A stretch of 64,000 bases of DNA from Lewinellaceae bacterium (GTDB taxonomy: Bacteria; Bacteroidota; Bacteroidia; Chitinophagales; Saprospiraceae): contig JACJYP010000013.1 of assembly GCA_020636045.1 (NCBI GenBank), positions 79,683 through 143,682 on the forward strand. The letters are read 5' to 3'. Under the pieces are notes generated by a model. The model saw only the letters and a list, made by a program, of their open reading frames with translations, ran no database searches and was not told where the DNA came from. Both the position numbers and the translations under genes were made by a program. This document shows, one piece after another, positions 58,905-64,000 of this stretch (position 1 is the first letter of the stretch; every line of letters starts with the position of its first letter).

Positions 58905-59786
58905 ATGCGCAATTTCTATAAGATCGCCAAAGAGAACCTGCACTACAACAGGTTTGAATTCAGGGAGACCGTCTGTCTGGAATATACCTGCCCGATCGAT
59001 GCGGAACAGATCGGCATTTTTTCCCGCAACGATTACCTCGTGTACGTGCTGAGCGGCAAAAAAACGTACCGCACCGTAAACGGCGAGTGGACCCTGACGG
59101 AGGGGCAGGCGCTTTATCTGAAGAAAGGCGCGGAGATCGTCCACCAGTTTTTCGACGACGAATTCTGCATGCTGGGGTTTTTCCTGTCCGACGAACTGAT
59201 CCGGGAAACTTATCAGGAAGTGAAAGGAAAAATAGCCGTGCCTTTTGCCCGCGATCCCGAACCCCTGAAGTTTACCGCCACCGAAGTGCAGCCGTCCAAC
59301 TACCTGGAGGGCTTTTTCCATTCGATGCTCGCTTACTTCCGGGGCATCGACCGGCCGCCCGATCACATGCTGGCGCTCAAACTGAAGGAATTGCTGGTCA
59401 CCCTGATGACCGCCGATCCGATGCTGGCAGCCTATTTCAACACGCTGTCTGAGACCGGCAGGGTGTCGCTGAGCGAGATCATGGAAAAGAACTTCTGCTA
59501 TAACCTCAAGATCGAGGATTATGCGGAGTTGACCCACCGCAGCCTGTCCACCTTCAAGCGCGATTTTCAGCAACATTACAACGAATCGCCCGGGCGGTGG
59601 CTGCTGAAACGCCGCATCCACCACGCCGCCCATCTGATCGCACATACCGGCACGCCGCTCTCGCAGATCGCTTTCGACTGCGGCTTCGAAGACCTCTCGC
59701 ACTTCAGCAGGGCCTTCAAAAAGATCATGGGCCACAGCCCCTCCGACTATAAAAAATCGCTGGCCGCCGCCCTGGAAACCGTCTGA
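58905..59786 (+). CDS. AraC-family transcriptional regulator
   Basis: 293-aa regulator. The N-terminal part is a cupin-like ligand-binding domain (IFSRNDYLVYVLSGKKTYRT, LTEGQALYLKKGAEIVHQFF) of the ExsA-like kind; the C-terminal 100 residues hold two HTH motifs: LKIEDYAELTHRSLSTFKRD followed by FQQHYNESPGRWLL, and TPLSQIAFDCGFEDLSHFSR followed by AFKKIMGHSPSDYKKSL. The inducer is unknown. It lies 100 bases upstream of a cysteine-dioxygenase-like gene on the same strand and may control it. Confidence 0.92.
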   Translation: MRNFYKIAKENLHYNRFEFRETVCLEYTCPIDAEQIGIFSRNDYLVYVLSGKKTYRTVNGEWTLTEGQALYLKKGAEIVHQFFDDEFCMLGFFLSDELIRETYQEVKGKIAVPFARDPEPLKFTATEVQPSNYLEGFFHSMLAYFRGIDRPPDHMLALKLKELLVTLMTADPMLAAYFNTLSETGRVSLSEIMEKNFCYNLKIEDYAELTHRSLSTFKRDFQQHYNESPGRWLLKRRIHHAAHLIAHTGTPLSQIAFDCGFEDLSHFSRAFKKIMGHSPSDYKKSLAAALETV

Positions 59787-59886
59787 TCGCCCATGCTGGA
59801 CCAATGGGTCAAGCAAATGAACTTTTTAGCCAAGCCGCCGGGCGTTTTCCGCCTTCATCTTTGCAGTACATTAAAGATGAAGATCA

Positions 59887-60537
59887 ATGAAAACGCAATT
59901 CAGTCACCCGCAACACCTCGTCAGCGCCGCACTCGCCGGCCTTTACGGATTCCTTCCTTCGGGCATGCCCCTGTTCGGCTCGCTCGCCCAGCAATACCGC
60001 TCCGGAGCGACGCTCCCCTCCCCTGCCGCCGCTATCAGCCCCGAAACGCTGATGACCAAAGATGCCCTGGCGGAGATCGCCGCCGGTAACATCCCCGATC
60101 TGGGCAAACTTTGCCTCGACCTGCACGCCGCGATCGATCGCCCCGGCTCGTCCGGCTCCGCCCTGCAGTTCGTCCCGGTGCTGGACGCTATGGCCACCCT
60201 CAAGCCGGGCGCCATCAAGCGCCTGCTCGACCACCCCAAACGCAAGCACGTGCTGGTCGACAACAAACTGTTCAAGGCAGTGCTGATCCGTTGGGAACCC
60301 GGCCAGTTTTCGGGCATTCATGGCCACCCAAAAGGCGGCTGCGTGTTCAAAGTGCTGAAAGGAAAACTTCAGGAGAAGCGATACGGCGCCGGCATCCCGC
60401 ACCAGCTGTTATCCACCGGCGAATTCTTCGGCGGCAGCATAGCGTACATCGACGACAGTCTGGCCTACCACGCCGTGGGCAATCCTTACGAGGCGCCGGC
60501 CATCAGTTTGCATGTGTATACGTACGGGAAGGGTTGA
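59887..60537 (+). CDS. cysteine dioxygenase-like cupin protein
   Basis: 216-aa protein. Residues about 105-210 match the cysteine dioxygenase cupin: LFKAVLIRWEPGQFSGIHGH then PKGGCVFKVLKGKLQEKRY, with the first two iron-binding His in H-G-H (HxH) and the third in LAYHAVGNPYEAPAISLHVY. The Cys in GGCVFK matches the residue that forms the Cys-Tyr crosslink in animal enzymes. The 100-residue N-terminus (HPQHLVSAALAGLYGFLPSG and following) is an extension not needed for catalysis. The likely reaction is oxidation of cysteine or a related thiol to a sulfinate. A CATCTTTG sequence close to the -7 consensus lies about 35 bases upstream. Confidence 0.82.
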   Translation: MKTQFSHPQHLVSAALAGLYGFLPSGMPLFGSLAQQYRSGATLPSPAAAISPETLMTKDALAEIAAGNIPDLGKLCLDLHAAIDRPGSSGSALQFVPVLDAMATLKPGAIKRLLDHPKRKHVLVDNKLFKAVLIRWEPGQFSGIHGHPKGGCVFKVLKGKLQEKRYGAGIPHQLLSTGEFFGGSIAYIDDSLAYHAVGNPYEAPAISLHVYTYGKG

Positions 60538-60757
60538 GACGGGGGCTTATTGGATCACAGGCTCCCTCTGCGTTGCGGGGGGAGTTCGTGTTTTTTATGG
60601 GGTATCGGCTGAATGGATGCTGATATTTGGGTAGTTTTATAGACTTTTGGAGCGTGGCACGAGCACTTCAACAACACTGTCCTCTTTGGATAAAATAATT
60701 AATCCTTAAGCCACGAGCATGTAAAACCATAAAAAGCCCGCAGCTGCAATTTTGCAG

Positions 60758-61090
60758 TTATTCACCATCCCCCTGATCACAAAAGCCAGATTGGTTTCTC
60801 AAGAAAAAATCCATTGCAGACAAGTATTTATCTACATCATCCGTTGTTGCACTATCGCCCTTTGTAGCGGATAGAATTTCCAATGGCGTCCAATAGTTGT
60901 GCCAATGCTCAACAAGAACCTTGTTGTTAAACTCACCCACATCTAAAGCGCCTTCTAATCCATATACGAGGGCAGTGTATTGAGTTTTCCCTTTTCGGTA
61001 ATCTTCAATCATGCCGATCATATCATGCCAAAGTCTATTTTGATGTTCGTTGAATTGCATAGTGCAAATGGCCCGGAGTGTCCTTTCCAT
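60758..61090 (-). CDS. uncharacterised small protein
   Basis: About 110-aa protein without a family that I can name. It has no signal peptide. Visible features are an acidic helical pattern with aromatic residues (MQFNEHQNRLWHDMIGMIED, YRKGKTQYTALVYGLEGALD, VLVEHWHNYWTPLEIL), which resembles small immunity-type or helper proteins in style only. The start is uncertain: ATG 61090 (MERTLRAI) or ATG 61060 (MQFNEHQ). It lies in a lower-GC stretch with unlinked orphan genes, which hints at recent acquisition. Confidence 0.6.
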   Translation of the reverse strand: MERTLRAICTMQFNEHQNRLWHDMIGMIEDYRKGKTQYTALVYGLEGALDVGEFNNKVLVEHWHNYWTPLEILSATKGDSATTDDVDKYLSAMDFFLRNQSGFCDQGDGE

Positions 61091-61190
61091 TTTTGGTGAT
61101 TCAAAATACCACTGCCAGCAATCCTCTAATAGCAAACATTACCACCTCTTATTCTAAGCTCCGGCAAACACTTAACAAAAGTTTTGGAAA

Positions 61191-61628
61191 TTATTCTATC
61201 TTAACAAACTCCCTCCTTTCGGCAATGAATAGTGTATCGTTTAACAAGATACGTTCATAGATATGATAAACAAGCAATTTTGTATCAGTCAGACTGTCTA
61301 TCGCCCACAAGTGTTCAGCGGACAGGCCGGAAGGGTTTGCATTATCCGGATACAGATATAGGTTGGCAGTATATATCGAATCAATCATCCAGGTGCCCGA
61401 ATCCGCATTAGTTATTTCGTCATTCAGACTAGTATATGTAAAGTTTTCGTAAAAGGTATAAGTGGAATTCAAATCCACGGAGTCTACAATTGCTCCCTGC
61501 GAATCATAGATATATGTTATTGGAGCATTCTCCTGCCATTGACCGATAAGAGGGTCAAGTTGACGATCTTCGGCAGGCCGGCAGGAATGTATAAACAGAA
61601 GTGGTACAATTAAGTAAAATGCTTTCAT
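61191..61628 (-). CDS. hypothetical lipoprotein, lipocalin-like
   Basis: 145-aa predicted lipoprotein: MKAFYLIVPLLFIHSC with the lipobox Cys at residue 16. The mature part (DPLIGQWQENAPITYIYDSQ, YTFYENFTYTSLNDEITNAD, SGTWMIDSIYTANLYLYPDN, IAERREFVKI) has the L-x-G-x-W start and alternating strands of lipocalin-like lipoproteins; the ligand is unknown. I start at ATG 61628; the frame is open to 61763 without any signal-like sequence there. It follows the 251-aa lipoprotein in the same direction with 144 bases between. Confidence 0.75.
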   Translation of the reverse strand: MKAFYLIVPLLFIHSCRPAEDRQLDPLIGQWQENAPITYIYDSQGAIVDSVDLNSTYTFYENFTYTSLNDEITNADSGTWMIDSIYTANLYLYPDNANPSGLSAEHLWAIDSLTDTKLLVYHIYERILLNDTLFIAERREFVKIE

Positions 61629-61772
61629 CGCGCTTGTCTTTATTTGTAAAAACTGACTTTTTATCCTTACAGCATCGAGCATGATCGGCAAGTTGATAAT
61701 ATGATGTATTCTTTGCGTTTTATACATAAGAAAAGGAATAAAATGCCCGCTTATGCACCCCAACTATTTGAT

Positions 61773-62528
61773 TTATTCAAAAGTGCTTATCTGGATCGCC
61801 AGTTTTCCATTGCTTAAGTCTCCGAAAAAAGCATTTCCAACCGGGCTTCCGGTTCTGTGATACAACTTGCATTGGAACTCCGCTTCAACCGAATACGTGG
61901 TTATTCCAAGATGAATGCTTTTATCCACTTTTGTGATCGTGAAATGGCTGTCATCGCTTTGCAGACCATATCTGCCGGCAACTTCAATATAATTATATCC
62001 GCTTGCGCCGTACTTTTCTCTTAGATCATGGATCACAAAGAAACTTACATTAAAAGCGGTGCTGTCCGCTTGTTCACTTCCAAGGATCGCATACTTTCCA
62101 GGTACCAATAGTTGTTCGAGTTTTTCCTTAAGGTCAGGGTTGTTTTTTAAAATTGGGAATGCGATTGAAAGATTATCGGAATAGTTTTCCAATGGCGAAT
62201 CATGATAAGCCATTATACTTATGGTATTCTCCTGCATTGAATGGGTTGAATCCGAGCCTTGTGTGACAAAAGTGCCTGTTCCTTCCGACGTAAAATACGA
62301 AAGTTGTTTTAGCGATACGTAGTATCCGTCCGATCCATCGGAATAGCAAACCTGATTCCCGTTTATGGATGCAGTGATATGGTTTAAAGAATTTATCGGA
62401 CTGCATTCATACGTCACACTATCCAATATGCCAAAGTACCTTTCAATACTAAGGCCGGCAGGCCGTTCCTTTTTACAGGCTACCGAAATCAGGGCAATCA
62501 ATAAAACAATGATATGTGTATATTTCAT
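61773..62528 (-). CDS. hypothetical lipoprotein
   Basis: 251-aa predicted lipoprotein: signal MKYTHIIVLLIALISVAC with the lipobox Cys at residue 18 followed by Lys-Lys-Glu. The rest has beta-strand character with no domain that I recognise (VCYSDGSDGYYVSLKQLSYF, DNLSIAFPILKNNPDLKEKL, GYNYIEVAGRYGLQSDDSHF, YSVEAEFQCKLYHRTGSPVG). GC content is visibly lower than in the rest of the window. Confidence 0.75.
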   Translation of the reverse strand: MKYTHIIVLLIALISVACKKERPAGLSIERYFGILDSVTYECSPINSLNHITASINGNQVCYSDGSDGYYVSLKQLSYFTSEGTGTFVTQGSDSTHSMQENTISIMAYHDSPLENYSDNLSIAFPILKNNPDLKEKLEQLLVPGKYAILGSEQADSTAFNVSFFVIHDLREKYGASGYNYIEVAGRYGLQSDDSHFTITKVDKSIHLGITTYSVEAEFQCKLYHRTGSPVGNAFFGDLSNGKLAIQISTFE

Positions 62529-62752
62529 ACTATGCTCGGTTTGAATTAAAGTAACAACCTAAATTCTTTCGATATTTTCGCTCTGTACGGTGTTTTTGCC
62601 GCGACAGTGCCTTTTGGCAAGCGCAAAGTGTAGTAGCAATAGTCTTCGTACGGAACTTCCAGACTTGTCATAGCAAGGTTATAAGCACCCCACCCTCCTG
62701 ATCAATACACAAAAATACACTGGAAGATAGAAAACCCTTGCCCCTATATAAA

Positions 62753-63640
62753 TCAGTTTTGGTAAAATAGATTTAATTCTTTTCGCAATTCTCTCGGGAC
62801 GTCTCCCTGAAAAATGTCAAAATCAACAAATTCGGTCTCATAAATAAGCAATTGTTTTGCCAGGGGCGCCACTAAGGCAGATGTTCCGTTTAACGCTGAA
62901 AAACCATGTTTTCTTGAACGCCTGATGTAGTTAACACTCTCCTCTTTATTTGCTTTGACATTTAACTGAGTTTGCGCTTGCATATAATATGCCAAGCATA
63001 AATACAACTCGGCAAATGGCGCGAATATGGAGTTCGGATATCGCTCAGTTAATTCCAGGGCCTGATCAATATAGCGCGCATCATACCCTGTTTGATCAAA
63101 CACGTATTTATATATAAAATGCGGATCAGGCAAGGTTAATAAATATTCATGCGCCAACTTATCCTCTCCCGAGTATTCTGAAAAATAAATTGTGACTGGA
63201 TCAGAATATAATAAACATGGTTTATCTTTATTGTAAGAAGAGCAGTTTGCATAATATACCCTCACTTGTAAAGAATCCCTGGCAAGGATTTTAGGAGAGC
63301 ATAAAAGTAAATTGGAGGTAATGGTGTCATTGGGTTCTAATTTTGAAAATCTTTCGTCCTTCAATTTATTTTTCAAGCAATCTATTTTGGACCATACCGA
63401 ATCTGTTTTGGCTCTCATTTCCAATGACACTACGCCATATTGAATCCAGCCATTTCTAAAGTAGATTGGGCAAACCATGCCGGGTAACGACCCATTGTTT
63501 GTCAGACCAATCTTGAACTCCCACACTTCATCGGCCCTCAAAGTATCTTTCATAAAATGCAAAAAGGGCTTTATCCCGTCTTGTGCATATGAATGGCCGT
63601 TAAGAGCAAAGAAAACCATCAATAGCAATACCTTTTTCAT
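62753..63640 (-). CDS. hypothetical secreted protein
   Basis: 295-aa exported protein: signal peptide MKKVLLLMVFFALNGHSYAQ. The first half is an Ig-like beta region (FLHFMKDTLRADEVWEFKIG, SLEMRAKTDSVWSKIDCLKN, LQVRVYYANCSSYNKDKPCL) and the second half is helical (YIDQALELTERYPNSIFAPF, LYLCLAYYMQAQTQLNVKAN, INYIRRSRKHGF-like segment) with a TPR-like look. No function can be given. It is the first of the minus-strand orphan genes and AT-rich compared with the window. Confidence 0.75.
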   Translation of the reverse strand: MKKVLLLMVFFALNGHSYAQDGIKPFLHFMKDTLRADEVWEFKIGLTNNGSLPGMVCPIYFRNGWIQYGVVSLEMRAKTDSVWSKIDCLKNKLKDERFSKLEPNDTITSNLLLCSPKILARDSLQVRVYYANCSSYNKDKPCLLYSDPVTIYFSEYSGEDKLAHEYLLTLPDPHFIYKYVFDQTGYDARYIDQALELTERYPNSIFAPFAELYLCLAYYMQAQTQLNVKANKEESVNYIRRSRKHGFSALNGTSALVAPLAKQLLIYETEFVDFDIFQGDVPRELRKELNLFYQN

Positions 63641-63822
63641 TATACCTGTTTTTTATGAACATACAATAGCCTTAAGTCCTCGTTGCCGAGGTTATGAAAT
63701 CTAAACGATAGATGCTTTTAAACCGGGAATAAACATAAACTGTCAATAAAAAAATCGTCACCGGTTGTATAAGACGCCACGGACACTTGCCGTTCATTTG
63801 CACTCCCGCCATTCCGGAAAAT

Positions 63823-63854
63823 AAAAAAGGAGTTGCGCACATGCGCAACTCCTT
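63823..63854 (-). terminator. rho-independent terminator of the tRNA gene
   Basis: AAGGAGTTGCGCA (63827..63839) pairs perfectly with TGCGCAACTCCTT (63842..63854); on the minus strand six T follow (complement of 63823..63828). Confidence 0.85.
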
Positions 63855-63862
63855 CAAAAAAG

Positions 63863-63936
63863 TCGGGATGACAGGATTCGAACCTGCGACCACACGCCCC
63901 CCAGACGTGTACTCTACCGGACTGAGCTACATCCCG
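63863..63936 (-). tRNA. tRNA-Pro (anticodon GGG)
   Basis: On the minus strand the acceptor CGGGATG pairs with CATCCCG; a D arm GCTC...GAG(T), an anticodon stem CACGT/GCGTG with loop C-T-GGG-G-G, and a T arm GCAGG-TTCGAAT-CCTGT follow. The anticodon GGG reads proline CCC/CCU codons. CCA is not encoded (the sequence after the discriminator A is C). A terminator stands 8 bases downstream. Confidence 0.95.
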
Positions 63937-63940
63937 GATA

Positions 63941-63987
63941 ATTGAAATCGGATACTGGAAATTTGAAATGTAGAAATTTGAAATTGA
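63941..63987. repeat. 7-bp-period repeat array (GGAAATT family)
   Basis: TTGAAATCGGATACTGG, then AAATTTGAAATGTAGAAAT and TTGAAATT: GAAATNN units at about 7-bp spacing, related to 43332..43403. It lies directly upstream of tRNA-Pro. Confidence 0.65.
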
Positions 63988-64000
63988 CGATCCGGATCGG

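Noticed and set aside
63672..63893. 73-aa frame on the minus strand
   Set aside because: It begins inside tRNA-Pro and runs through its terminator; it is a tRNA tail translation.

Overview
The window is high-GC chromosomal DNA from a member of the Bacteroidota, most likely a saprospirian (Lewinella or Haliscomenobacter-like) bacterium; the phylum is well supported, the lower rank is inference. Supporting signs are several TAnnTTTG -7 promoter elements, the lack of Shine-Dalgarno sequences, type IX secretion C-terminal domains, lipoproteins starting with C-K-K, an HMA-AraC copper regulator and a TonB-linked outer-membrane receptor.

Layout. 1-3.3 kb: class I ribonucleotide reductase alpha subunit, then a hairpin-rich gap. 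3.3-6.4 kb: ECF sigma factor with a membrane protein and a lipoprotein. 6.5-10.7 kb (minus): two large type IX-secreted proteins. 10.9-14.1 kb: an unknown helical protein, a peroxiredoxin, and the N-degron pair clpS-aat. 14.2-19.6 kb: M23 peptidase, ECF sigma, glycosyltransferase, cmk, esterase. 19.7-23.8 kb: a stress-signalling block with a CBS protein, a universal stress protein carrying a cysteine-less thioredoxin-like domain, a receiver-cNMP-HTH regulator and a class III adenylate cyclase. 24.7-36.8 kb: a copper/silver resistance island (HMA-AraC regulator, CopB-type P-type ATPase, ferritin-like lipoprotein, Cys/His-rich small protein, metal-binding lipoprotein, CusA/TolC/CusB-type efflux), with a perfect FNR-type palindrome upstream of the efflux operon and a MITE-like element at its left edge. 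36.8-40.3 kb (minus): TonB-linked receptor and a membrane protein. 40.5-47.7 kb: a sugar-use operon (PD40 protein, VOC-DUF1080 fusion, sodium symporter, GH1 and GH5 glycosidases). 47.9-51.2 kb: cold-shock protein, aldo/keto reductase, umuDC.

51.4-56.9 kb (minus) is the most unusual part: one operon made of a Roco protein (LRR, Roc GTPase, COR, coiled coil) followed by four tandem FGE/C-type-lectin-fold paralogs. Their catalytic cysteine is lost, and their C-terminal lectin loops differ sharply while the flanks stay nearly identical; the last copy is frameshifted. They look like a diversified recognition module attached to a signalling GTPase. No reverse transcriptase or template repeat is visible here. 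Upstream lies a nine-unit 42-bp tandem array.

57.9-60.5 kb: an unknown 130-aa protein, a large nested inverted repeat, an AraC regulator and a cysteine-dioxygenase-like cupin. 60.7-63.6 kb (minus) is a lower-GC stretch of orphan secreted proteins and lipoproteins, ending at tRNA-Pro(GGG).

The intergenic regions are rich in dispersed repeats: arrays with a 7-bp period, a CCCCAA...TTGGGG palindrome family, and terminator hairpins.
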